From contig UQGU01000043.1 in the NCBI GenBank assembly GCA_900540635.1, positions 1 to 19,832 on the forward strand: a DNA stretch of 19,832 bases, written 5' to 3'. The notes beneath the pieces were generated by a model. That model ran no database searches, had not been told where the DNA came from, and saw only the letters and a list, made by a program, of their open reading frames with translations. Position 1 is the stretch's first letter; each line of letters opens with the position of its first letter. Source of the stretch: an uncultured Eubacteriales bacterium. Its GTDB lineage: Bacteria > Bacillota > Clostridia > Oscillospirales > Oscillospiraceae. Of this stretch, positions 14,022-19,832 are shown piece by piece. The translations under genes were made by a program, and so were the position numbers.

Positions 14022-14131
14022 ATGGATTCACCTGCGGCTGTTTGCCGCAAAGGGGAATGGGGTGCAAGGCCCCGCGAGTCGGTCACTGTGAAGCTCGGTT
14101 TGGGATAAGTCAGGTTACCTTGTGAATCCAT
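14022..14131 (+). ncRNA. Compact cobalamin-family riboswitch
   Basis: A perfect 10-bp closing stem joins ATGGATTCAC (14022-14031) and GTGAATCCAT (14122-14131). Inside it are P2-like GCGGC/GCCGC (14034-14048), the core stretch GGGGAATGGGGTGCAAGG, the conserved GTCACTGTGA segment and the B12-box-like AAGTCAGGTTACC near the 3' end. These match the order of conserved elements in cobalamin riboswitches. At 110 bases it is well short of the roughly 200 bases usual for the adenosylcobalamin class, so the peripheral arms must be reduced or absent. It precedes tandem terminator hairpins and a BtuFCD-like operon, which fits repression when corrinoid is plentiful. Confidence 0.8.
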
Positions 14132-14134
14132 TGT

Positions 14135-14151
14135 CTCCGCCGGAACCGGAG
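14135..14151 (+). other. Linker hairpin after the riboswitch
   Basis: CTCCG (14135-14139) can pair with CGGAG (14147-14151), immediately after the riboswitch closing stem. It may belong to the expression platform as an alternative or anti-terminator pairing partner. Confidence 0.35.
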
Positions 14152-14170
14152 GCAGAACCCAGAATTTTCC

Positions 14171-14195
14171 GGGCTTTTCAGAAAGCCCCGTTTTT
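14171..14195 (+). terminator. First terminator hairpin of the riboswitch expression platform
   Basis: GGGCTTT (14171-14177) pairs with AAAGCCC (14182-14188) around a 4-base loop and is followed by CGTTTTT. It lies between the riboswitch and the first gene of the uptake operon, so it can act as the regulated terminator. Confidence 0.65.
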
Positions 14196-14205
14196 CTGCG
14201 CGTTT

Positions 14206-14236
14206 GCCTGCCGTCTGCCCGACGGCAGGCTTTTTT
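14206..14236 (+). terminator. Second terminator hairpin of the riboswitch expression platform
   Basis: GCCTGCCGT (14206-14214) pairs perfectly with ACGGCAGGC (14222-14230) and is followed by six T. It is stronger than the hairpin at 14171. A third, weaker hairpin (TTCAATTCC with GGGATTGAA, 14242-14262) follows before the ribosome binding site. Confidence 0.8.
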
Positions 14237-14290
14237 GCGCATTCAATTCCTTCGGGATTGAAAATATTAGAAAAAAATGAGGAAGTAACC

Positions 14291-15403
14291 ATGCAAGCAG
14301 CAAAACGTATTTTGTCCCTGACCCTGGCGCTGGTGCTCGTTCTGGCTCTGGCCGCCTGCGGCGCTCAGAGCTCCACCGCAACCACCGCAGCCCCGGAGAC
14401 CACCGCAGCCCCCGAGACCACCGAGGCCGCCACTGAGGCCGCTACGGAGGCAGCCACCGAGGCTCCCGCCGAGGTCAAGCACACCGTCTATCCCCTGACC
14501 ATCCAGACCTACAACTACGCCAAGGAGCCTGTGGAGTACACCTTCGAGAAGGCCCCCGAGCGGGTGTGGGCGCAGAACCAGGATAACATTGAGATTCTGC
14601 TGGCCCTGGGCCTGGCAGACAAGATTGTCGGTGCCTGTGGCCTGGACGGTGATGTTCGGGAGGACCTGAAGGCCGATTTTGAAACCATCAACTACTACGA
14701 CAAAATGCCCAGCAAGGAAGAGATCATCGCTCTGAATCCGGACTTCATCACCGGCTGGTACTCCACCTTCTCCGACAAGCGCTTGGGCGATGTGGACTTC
14801 TGGCATGAGCGCAATGTGGGCACCTACATGGCCCTGAACAGCGCCTGCCGGGGCAAGGCTGCCGAGAATCCCCAGACCGTTGAGGACGAGTACCAGGATA
14901 TCCTGACCCTGGGCGAAATCTTCGACGTGCAGGACAGAGCCGAGGCCATCGTCAACGACATGAAGGCCCAGGTCCAGCAGATCGAAGACTACCTGGCCGA
15001 CAAGACCCGGCTGACCGCCGCCGTTCTGGAAGATGAGGGCGGCACCTACCGCGTGTACGGTGAGGACGTTCTGGGCGGCAACGTTGCCATCCACGGCGGT
15101 GCAGAGCTGGTCGTTGGCAAGCACGGCAATAACGGCAGCATCAGCGCGGAGGATCTGATCCTGGCCAACCCCGATGCCATTTTCATGGTCTGGTATGACG
15201 GCTACAGCGTGGGCGATGTGGACTACGCCGGTGACCATGTGGTAAAGCTCATCACCGAGAACCCCGCCTTTGCCAGCCTGGACGCCGTGAAGAACGGCAG
15301 AGTGTACCCCATCAACCTGTCCGGCATCTATTGCAGCGGCATGCGTACCATTGACGGCATTCTGGACGTTGCAAAGAACCTGTATCCCGAGCTGTATCAG
15401 TAA
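14291..15403 (+). CDS. btuF: BtuF/FecB-like substrate-binding lipoprotein, probable corrinoid uptake
   Basis: This 370-residue lipoprotein has the signal MQAAKRILSLTLALVLVLAL and lipobox L-A-A-C23, followed by a repetitive Ala/Thr/Glu/Pro linker (24-62) that tethers it to the outer face of the membrane. From about residue 65 to the end it has the type-III periplasmic-binding fold (Peripla_BP_2) used for corrinoids and ferric siderophores, with PERVWAQNQDNIEILLALGL at 89-108. The ATG at 14291 follows TGAGGAAG at 14278-14285. Longer in-frame starts (14204) would run through the terminator hairpin. The riboswitch upstream makes a corrinoid (cobalamin, cobinamide or pseudo-B12) the likeliest ligand, although family similarity alone would equally allow iron-siderophore. 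Confidence 0.82.
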   Translation: MQAAKRILSLTLALVLVLALAACGAQSSTATTAAPETTAAPETTEAATEAATEAATEAPAEVKHTVYPLTIQTYNYAKEPVEYTFEKAPERVWAQNQDNIEILLALGLADKIVGACGLDGDVREDLKADFETINYYDKMPSKEEIIALNPDFITGWYSTFSDKRLGDVDFWHERNVGTYMALNSACRGKAAENPQTVEDEYQDILTLGEIFDVQDRAEAIVNDMKAQVQQIEDYLADKTRLTAAVLEDEGGTYRVYGEDVLGGNVAIHGGAELVVGKHGNNGSISAEDLILANPDAIFMVWYDGYSVGDVDYAGDHVVKLITENPAFASLDAVKNGRVYPINLSGIYCSGMRTIDGILDVAKNLYPELYQ

Positions 15404-15421
15404 TTCTTTCATGTGAATTTG

Positions 15422-15453
15422 TCTGTGGGTATCGCGCAATCGATACCCACAGA
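15422..15453 (+). other. Strong intercistronic hairpin between the binding-protein and permease genes
   Basis: TCTGTGGGTATCG (15422-15434) pairs perfectly over 13 bp with CGATACCCACAGA (15441-15453) around a 6-base loop. It is followed by TTGCTATAAGG and not a T run, so it probably protects the upstream message from 3' decay and raises binding-protein levels relative to the permease. Confidence 0.65.
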
Positions 15454-15471
15454 TTGCTATAAGGAACGATT

Positions 15472-16548
15472 ATGGACTTAAAAAACGGAATTTTTCACGG
15501 AAAACCCGTCTATATCCTTGCTATTTTCCTGCTGATTGCGGCGCTGATTTTCTCGCTGTGCTGGGCGGTGACCATGGGTGCGGCCAATCTGTCCGTGAAG
15601 GATGTCTACGGTGTGATTCTCTATAAGACCCTGGGTATTGGCGATGCGGAGCTTTACGGCAGCGGCAGCCTCAGCGATATCGTCTGGTTTATCCGCCTGC
15701 CCCGGCTGGTGCTGGCCATCTGCGTGGGCGCGGCTCTGGCGGTGTCCGGCGTTGTGATGCAGGCCATCGTCAAGAACCCTCTGGCAGACCCCTATATTCT
15801 GGGCGTTTCCTCCGGCGCATCCCTGGGTGCCACCCTGGCAATCCTGCTGGGTGTGGGAACGGCCTTTGGGGCCAACTATGTGGGCGTTATGGCCTTTCTG
15901 GGGGCGCTGGCGGCCTCCCTGGGTGTGCTGTTCCTAGCAAATGTGGGCGGACGGGCAACCTCTGTCAAGCTGATTCTGGCCGGTACGGCCCTGTCCTCCA
16001 TCTGCTCTGCGGCTTCCAGCTTTACTCTCTATGTGATCAACAACAGCAGCAACGCCATTGCCGCCGTGGGCCGGTGGACCATGGGCAGCCTGGCTGCCGC
16101 CAGCTGGGACACCAATCCTACCATGCTGGCGGTGACGGTTGCCTGCGTGATTTTCTTCCTGACCCAGCACCGGACGCTGAACCTGATGCTGGTGGGCGAT
16201 GAATCCGCCGTGACCCTGGGCACGGACCTGCACCGCTGGCGCATTCTCTATCTGGTGGTGGCCTCTCTGCTGGTGGGCTTCTCCGTGTACAATGCCGGTA
16301 TCATCGGCTTTGTGGGCCTGGTGATTCCCCACATTGTGCGGATGCTCTTCGGCACGGACCACAAGAAGCTGCTGCCCATTTCCGCCCTGCTGGGTGCGGT
16401 GTTCCTGCTGTGGGCGGATGTGGCCTGCCGGACGCTGCTGGACCGGACGGAGCTGCCCATCGGCATTCTGACCTCTATGATCGGCGCGCCCTGCTTCATC
16501 TATCTCATGGCCCGCAGCCGCTACGGATTTGGAGGTGGCGAGGGATGA
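15472..16548 (+). CDS. btuC: BtuC/FecCD-type membrane permease
   Basis: This 358-residue membrane protein has about 10 transmembrane helices, typical of FecCD/BtuC permeases that dimerise to carry corrinoids or siderophores across the membrane. Characteristic stretches are the N-terminal RLPRLVLAICVGAALAVSG, NPLADPYILGVSSGASLG, and the cytoplasmic coupling segment GFVGLVIPHIVRMLFG near the C-terminal third. Start ATG at 15472 has AAGGA at 15461-15465. Its stop overlaps the ATPase start in ATGA (16545-16548), so the two are translationally coupled. Function as the corrinoid channel is inferred from the riboswitch and neighbours. Confidence 0.85.
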   Translation: MDLKNGIFHGKPVYILAIFLLIAALIFSLCWAVTMGAANLSVKDVYGVILYKTLGIGDAELYGSGSLSDIVWFIRLPRLVLAICVGAALAVSGVVMQAIVKNPLADPYILGVSSGASLGATLAILLGVGTAFGANYVGVMAFLGALAASLGVLFLANVGGRATSVKLILAGTALSSICSAASSFTLYVINNSSNAIAAVGRWTMGSLAAASWDTNPTMLAVTVACVIFFLTQHRTLNLMLVGDESAVTLGTDLHRWRILYLVVASLLVGFSVYNAGIIGFVGLVIPHIVRMLFGTDHKKLLPISALLGAVFLLWADVACRTLLDRTELPIGILTSMIGAPCFIYLMARSRYGFGGGEG

Positions 16549-17321
16549 AACTGGAGGCAAAGGACATTGAAGCGGTTCTGGGCGGCAACGCCATTCTCCG
16601 GGGTGTTTCTCTGGAGGTGGAGCCCAATGAATTCGTGGGCATCATCGGCCCCAACGGCAGCGGCAAGAGCACGCTGCTCAAGTGCATCTACCGGGTTTTG
16701 AAGCCCCAGGCCGGTATTGTGAAGCTGGACGGCACGGATATCCGGGAGCTCTCTTATAAGAAAAGCGCCCAGTCCATTGCGGTCCTGGCCCAGCACAACT
16801 ATTATAATTTTGAATTTTCCGTGCAGGATGTGGTGCTCATGGGCCGCTCTCCCCACAAGCGGGCCATGGAGCGGGACAATGCCCAGGACTATGCCATTGT
16901 GGCCCAGGCGCTGGAGACCGTTGGCATGGCCGATATGGCAAAGCGCAGCTTCTCCACCCTTTCCGGCGGCGAGCAGCAGCGGGTGATTCTGGCCCGGGCA
17001 CTGGCCCAGCAGACTCCCTGCCTGATTCTGGACGAGCCTACCAACCACCTGGATATCACCTATCAGCTGGAGCTTATGGACATTGTCCAGGGCCTGGGCC
17101 GCACGGTTGTGGCGGCTATTCACGATCTGAACATTGCAGCCATGTACTGCACCCGGCTGTTTGTCATGGAAAAGGGGCAGCTGGTTGCCTCCGGAACGCC
17201 GGAGGAGGTGCTTACCCCGGAGCTCATCCGGCAGGTATACGGCGTGAAGGCCAAGGTATTCCGGGATGAGGCCGGAATCCTGAGAATTCAATACTATCCG
17301 GAAGGGAGAAAAGAAATATGA
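16545..17321 (+). CDS. btuD: BtuD/FepC-type ABC transporter ATPase
   Basis: This 258-residue cytoplasmic ATPase powers the BtuC-like permease. It has Walker A GPNGSGKST (35-43), Q-loop Q83, signature LSGGE (139-143), Walker B LILDE with catalytic E164, D-loop NHLD and switch H193 (AAIHD). All key residues are intact. I chose the ATG at 16545, which overlaps the permease stop and follows GGTGGCGAGGG. A longer in-frame start at 16410 would lie deep inside the permease gene and adds a non-homologous N-terminus. Its own stop overlaps the next gene's ATG in ATGA (17318-17321). Confidence 0.92.
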   Translation: MKLEAKDIEAVLGGNAILRGVSLEVEPNEFVGIIGPNGSGKSTLLKCIYRVLKPQAGIVKLDGTDIRELSYKKSAQSIAVLAQHNYYNFEFSVQDVVLMGRSPHKRAMERDNAQDYAIVAQALETVGMADMAKRSFSTLSGGEQQRVILARALAQQTPCLILDEPTNHLDITYQLELMDIVQGLGRTVVAAIHDLNIAAMYCTRLFVMEKGQLVASGTPEEVLTPELIRQVYGVKAKVFRDEAGILRIQYYPEGRKEI

Positions 17322-17653
17322 CGAATCTTGCGATACTGTGCTGCCTGGATGCCAACAATGTCTGCACCGGGGCCGGGTGCCTGCGGGCGCTGCGGGAGCG
17401 CAGAGGTGGCTTTGCCTGCTACGAGGGACAGGAGACGGAGCTTCTGGCCTTCCTGCGGTGCAGCCATTGCAGCACACCCCTTGAGGAGGATGCCGGAATG
17501 CAGGAGAAGCTGGAGCGTCTGGTGTCCATCGGTACACAGGCGGTCCACATCGGCGTGTGCGCCCAGCCCAAGGGGGAGAAGTGCCCCTATATGGCGGCCA
17601 ACGCCAAGTGGCTGGAGGACCACGGCATTCAGGTCATCTGGAAGACCCATTAA
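17318..17653 (+). CDS. Small cysteine-rich CGGC-family protein, putative metal binding
   Basis: This 111-residue protein has nine cysteines (8, 9, 16, 21, 34, 48, 51, 81, 89) and several histidines, with no signal peptide. The order of its motifs (CTGAGCLRAL at 16-25, a central Cys pair at 48-51, VHIGVCAQ at 76-83, KCPY at 88-91) fits the CGGC domain family, a poorly characterised group suspected of binding metal through conserved Cys and His. The name-giving CGGC is replaced by C-S-H-C here. Its ATG overlaps the ATPase stop in ATGA and GGGAG precedes it, so it is the fourth gene of the riboswitch-controlled operon. A role in cobalt or corrinoid handling is inferred only from position. Confidence 0.72.
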   Translation: MTNLAILCCLDANNVCTGAGCLRALRERRGGFACYEGQETELLAFLRCSHCSTPLEEDAGMQEKLERLVSIGTQAVHIGVCAQPKGEKCPYMAANAKWLEDHGIQVIWKTH

Positions 17654-17699
17654 ATCCTTTTATCAAAAACGGCGAAATGCCAAAATTTCTGCCAAAACC

Positions 17700-17740
17700 G
17701 CCCGGTTGATGAAATGTTCATCAGCCGGGCATTTGTGTTT
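17700..17740 (+). terminator. Terminator of the corrinoid uptake operon
   Basis: GCCCGGTTGATGA (17700-17712) pairs with TCATCAGCCGGGC (17718-17730) over 13 pairs with one G-U, with a 5-base loop, and is followed by ATTTGTGTTT. It lies 46 bases after the stop of the CGGC-like gene. Confidence 0.75.
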
Positions 17741-17741
17741 A

Positions 17742-17770
17742 TTGTGAAAATGGGCTTGACTGGGTACAAT
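17742..17770 (+). promoter_or_regulatory. Promoter of the oleate hydratase gene
   Basis: TTGTGA (17742-17747), a 17-base spacer and TACAAT (17765-17770) form a plausible sigma-A promoter just after the preceding terminator. A TTGACT at 17755-17760 is not correctly spaced for this -10. Confidence 0.55.
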
Positions 17771-17793
17771 AGGGCCATAAAGAAAAAACAAAA

Positions 17794-17825
17794 GGCAGCA
17801 CCCGTACAAAGGGTGCGGGACTGCC
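17794..17825 (+). other. Hairpin in the oleate hydratase 5' leader
   Basis: GGCAG (17794-17798) pairs with CTGCC (17821-17825) and CACCC (17799-17803) with GGGTG (17811-17815), leaving a 5-base bulge (CGGGA). It lies between the promoter and the AAAAGGAG ribosome binding site and has no T run, so it may affect mRNA stability or translation. Confidence 0.45.
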
Positions 17826-17850
17826 TGACAAAAAAGGAGCTGCAAAGTAT

Positions 17851-19644
17851 ATGTATTATTCTGCTGGAACCTATGAAGCCTTTGCCCATCCCGAGAAGCC
17901 CCAGGGCGTGGACAACAAGTCCGCTTATATCATCGGCACGGGCCTTGCCGGTCTGACCGCCGCATTCTACCTGGTCCGTGACGGCCAGATGAAGGGCGAG
18001 CGGGTGCACCTGCTGGAGAAGCTGGACCTGGCCGGCGGCAGCTGCGATGGCCGCAAGGATGTTTCCAAGGGCTTCTACATGCGCGGCGGCCGGGAAATGG
18101 ACAACCATTTCGAGGTCATGTGGGATGTGTTCCGGGATGTGCCCAGCATCGAGACCCCCAATGTGTCCGTGCTGGATGAGTACTACTGGCTGAACAAGCA
18201 CGACCCCAACTACTCCCTGTGCCGGGCCACCGTCAAGTGCGGCCAGGATGCCCATACCGACAAGCAATTCAAGCTGGACCGGGAATCCGCCATGGCCCTT
18301 TCCAAGCTGTTCATTACCCCCGAAAGTCAGCTGGAGGGCAAGAAGATCTCCGAGGTCCTGCCCGATTCCTTCTGGGACACCAACTTCTGGCTGTACTGGC
18401 AGACCATGTTCGCCTTCCAGCGCTGGTCCAGCGCTCTGGAAATGAAGCGCTACCTCTGCCGGTACGTCCACCACATCGACGGCCTGCCCGATTTCTCCGC
18501 TCTGCGCTTCACCAAGTACAACCAGTATGAGAGCATGATCCTGCCCCTGGTGAAGTACCTGGAGAGCCACGGCGTGAAGGTGGAGTTCGGCATGGACGTG
18601 AAGAACGTGGTCATCGATCACGTGGGCGACAAGCAGATCGCCCGGAAGATCGTCTATGTGAAGGATGGCCAGGAGCAGTCCATCGACCTGGTGGAGGACG
18701 ATCTGGTGTTCATCACCAACGGCTGCTGCACCGATACCTCCTGCTACGGCGACCAGACCCACGCCCCGGACCTCAGCGGCATTGTCAATGGCTGCGGCGA
18801 GAGCTGGGACCTGTGGAAGAACATTGCCGCCCAGGCCAAGAACGGCGAGTACGGCAATCCCGATGCCTTCTGCTCCGATGTGGAAGCCACCAACTGGATG
18901 AGCGCCACGGTGCAGACCAAGGACGAGAAGATCATCCGCCACATTATGGATATCTGCCAGCGTGACCCCCGTGCCGGGAAAGTCACCACCGGCGGCATCG
19001 TCACCGTCAAGGACAGCACCGACAACTGGTACCTCAGCTGGACCATCAACCGTCAGCCCCAGTTCAAGGCTCAGGATAAGGACACTGTCCTGGTTTGGGT
19101 CTATGGCCTGACCACCAACAAGCCCGGCCAGTTCGTCAAGAAGGCCATGCGGGAGTGCACCGGCGAGGAGATCTGCCAGGAGTGGCTGTACCACATCGGT
19201 GTGCCGACAGACGAGATTCCGGAGCTTGCCGCAAGCGCCTGCAACACCACCACCTGCTATATGCCCTATATCAACGCCTTCTTCCAGCCCAGAAAGGAAT
19301 CCGACCGGCCCAAGGTGGTGCCCGACGGTGCTGTGAACTTCGCCTTCATCGGCCAGTTCGCCGAGACCCCCAGAGACACCATTTTCACCACCGAGTACTC
19401 CATGCGTACCGGTATGGAATCCGTCTACACCCTGCTGAACGTAGACCGGGCCGTCCCCGAGGTCTGGGGCAGCAAGTACGATGTCCGGGAGCTGCTGCGG
19501 GCCTGCTACTACGCCATCGACAAGAAGCCCATTTCCCAGGCGCCTCTGTCCTTCGGCGAGAAGGAGATGCTGAAGCTCCTGGTCAAGAAGACCCGCGGCA
19601 CCGACATTGAGCTGCTGCTGAAGGAAAGCGGCCTCATCGAGTAA
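17851..19644 (+). CDS. ohyA: Oleate hydratase (FAD-dependent, MCRA family)
   Basis: This 597-residue enzyme should add water to the cis-9 double bond of oleate (and linoleate) to give 10-hydroxystearate, often viewed as detoxification of host or dietary fatty acids. The FAD-binding GTGLAGLTAAFY begins at 29. The family hallmark RGGREMDNHFE (78-88) carries E82, and Y201 lies in MKRYLCRY; both match the catalytic Glu82 and Tyr201 of the S. aureus enzyme by position. Length is normal (about 550-650). AAAAGGAG supports the ATG at 17851. The gene is monocistronic, with its own promoter, leader hairpin and terminator. No regulator of fatty-acid response is adjacent. Confidence 0.95.
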   Translation: MYYSAGTYEAFAHPEKPQGVDNKSAYIIGTGLAGLTAAFYLVRDGQMKGERVHLLEKLDLAGGSCDGRKDVSKGFYMRGGREMDNHFEVMWDVFRDVPSIETPNVSVLDEYYWLNKHDPNYSLCRATVKCGQDAHTDKQFKLDRESAMALSKLFITPESQLEGKKISEVLPDSFWDTNFWLYWQTMFAFQRWSSALEMKRYLCRYVHHIDGLPDFSALRFTKYNQYESMILPLVKYLESHGVKVEFGMDVKNVVIDHVGDKQIARKIVYVKDGQEQSIDLVEDDLVFITNGCCTDTSCYGDQTHAPDLSGIVNGCGESWDLWKNIAAQAKNGEYGNPDAFCSDVEATNWMSATVQTKDEKIIRHIMDICQRDPRAGKVTTGGIVTVKDSTDNWYLSWTINRQPQFKAQDKDTVLVWVYGLTTNKPGQFVKKAMRECTGEEICQEWLYHIGVPTDEIPELAASACNTTTCYMPYINAFFQPRKESDRPKVVPDGAVNFAFIGQFAETPRDTIFTTEYSMRTGMESVYTLLNVDRAVPEVWGSKYDVRELLRACYYAIDKKPISQAPLSFGEKEMLKLLVKKTRGTDIELLLKESGLIE

Positions 19645-19658
19645 TTTTCCAGAAAACA

Positions 19659-19705
19659 ATGCGCCTGATATCCAAGGACTGTTCCGGATATCAGGCGCAT
19701 TTTTC
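19659..19705 (+). terminator. Terminator of the oleate hydratase gene
   Basis: ATGCGCCTGATATCC (19659-19673) is perfectly complementary over 15 bp to GGATATCAGGCGCAT (19686-19700), with a 12-base loop and a T run. It lies 14 bases after the stop codon. Confidence 0.9.
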
Positions 19706-19795
19706 CCTGTCGCGGCAATCGCAGGAAGAAATGTTTGGCCCGGGGGCGTTTCATCGAAAGCCCTATCGAAACCTTCAGCTGGGTGCCTCCGGCGG

Positions 19796-19823
19796 GGAGC
19801 TTCTTGTCCCGCCAAGAAGCTCC
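19796..19823. repeat. Perfect 11-bp palindrome in the tail of the window
   Basis: GGAGCTTCTTG (19796-19806) is the reverse complement of CAAGAAGCTCC (19813-19823) with a 6-base loop. The preceding bases (GGGTGCCTCCGGCGGG) are unlike coding sequence. It may be an intergenic repeat or the edge of a feature continuing beyond the window. Confidence 0.5.
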
Positions 19824-19832
19824 GCAAGAATG

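Noticed and set aside
14204..14290. An upstream in-frame ATG that would add 29 residues to the BtuF-like protein
   Set aside because: The extension would cross the riboswitch terminator and place the lipoprotein signal inside the protein; the ATG at 14291 has a ribosome binding site and gives a normal lipobox.
14401..14475. Short Ala/Thr/Glu-encoding repeats read as a possible DNA repeat array
   Set aside because: They encode the flexible tether that commonly follows the lipid-anchored Cys of clostridial binding proteins; no CRISPR-like spacing or palindromic repeat is present, and no CRISPR array was seen anywhere.
16410..16544. Longer N-terminus for the BtuD-like ATPase
   Set aside because: It lies within the permease gene in another frame, has non-homologous composition, and the ATG at 16545 shows the typical ATGA coupling.
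17755..17760. TTGACT as the -35 box of the oleate hydratase promoter
   Set aside because: It is only 4 bases from the TACAAT element and no -10-like hexamer lies 16-18 bases after it; TTGTGA at 17742 has the right spacing.
17650..19827. A 725-codon open frame on the minus strand opposite oleate hydratase
   Set aside because: It runs through two terminators and the full oleate hydratase gene, and its product is antisense-type low complexity.

Overview
The window looks like chromosome of a GC-rich, Gram-positive, anaerobic gut-type Firmicute, most likely Clostridia of the Oscillospiraceae/Ruminococcaceae kind. This is inferred from AGGAGG-type ribosome binding sites, sigma-A-like promoters, a lipoprotein with a Thr/Ala/Glu-rich linker, a CdaR-type regulator, oleate hydratase and a cobalamin riboswitch. 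No taxonomic search was possible. Most of the window is ordinary, densely packed chromosome; the accessory-looking part is the roughly 540-base stretch around the tRNA-Gly gene.

Layout from left to right. (1) The last 17 codons of an unidentified gene, then a structured intergenic stretch ending in a terminator. (2) A plus-strand operon at 300-4401: a MarR-family repressor, translationally coupled to the two halves of a heterodimeric ABC exporter, with a perfect palindromic operator at the predicted transcription start. A terminator follows, then a deletion remnant of a metallo-beta-lactamase-fold gene. (3) A minus-strand carbohydrate-acid block at 4659-9535: tartronate semialdehyde reductase (GarR), a CdaR-family regulator, a GntP-family permease and a type-2 glycerate kinase. 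It appears to form two transcription units (garR-cdaR and gntP-kinase), each with its own promoter and palindromes. Together they would import a sugar acid or glycerate, reduce tartronate semialdehyde to glycerate and phosphorylate it to 2-phosphoglycerate. (4) A non-coding stretch at 9536-10070: a MITE-like element with perfect 15-bp terminal inverted repeats, strong hairpins and tRNA-like fragments, next to tRNA-Gly(CCC) on the minus strand.

(5) Housekeeping genes on the plus strand: an RsmF-type rRNA m5C methyltransferase, murA (UUG start) and a serine O-acetyltransferase. (6) A plus-strand corrinoid-uptake operon at 13970-17653: a sigma-A promoter, a compact cobalamin-family riboswitch followed by tandem terminator hairpins, a BtuF-like lipoprotein, a BtuC-like permease, a BtuD-like ATPase, and a small cysteine-rich CGGC-family protein. 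The last two junctions each overlap by 4 bases. (7) A monocistronic oleate hydratase gene with its own promoter, 5'-UTR hairpin and strong terminator, followed by a short palindromic intergenic tail.

No clearly unprecedented system was found. The best leads are the Cys-rich CGGC-like protein fused into a B12-riboswitch operon, the compact riboswitch, the tRNA/MITE locus, and the His/Cys-rich insertion in one exporter subunit.
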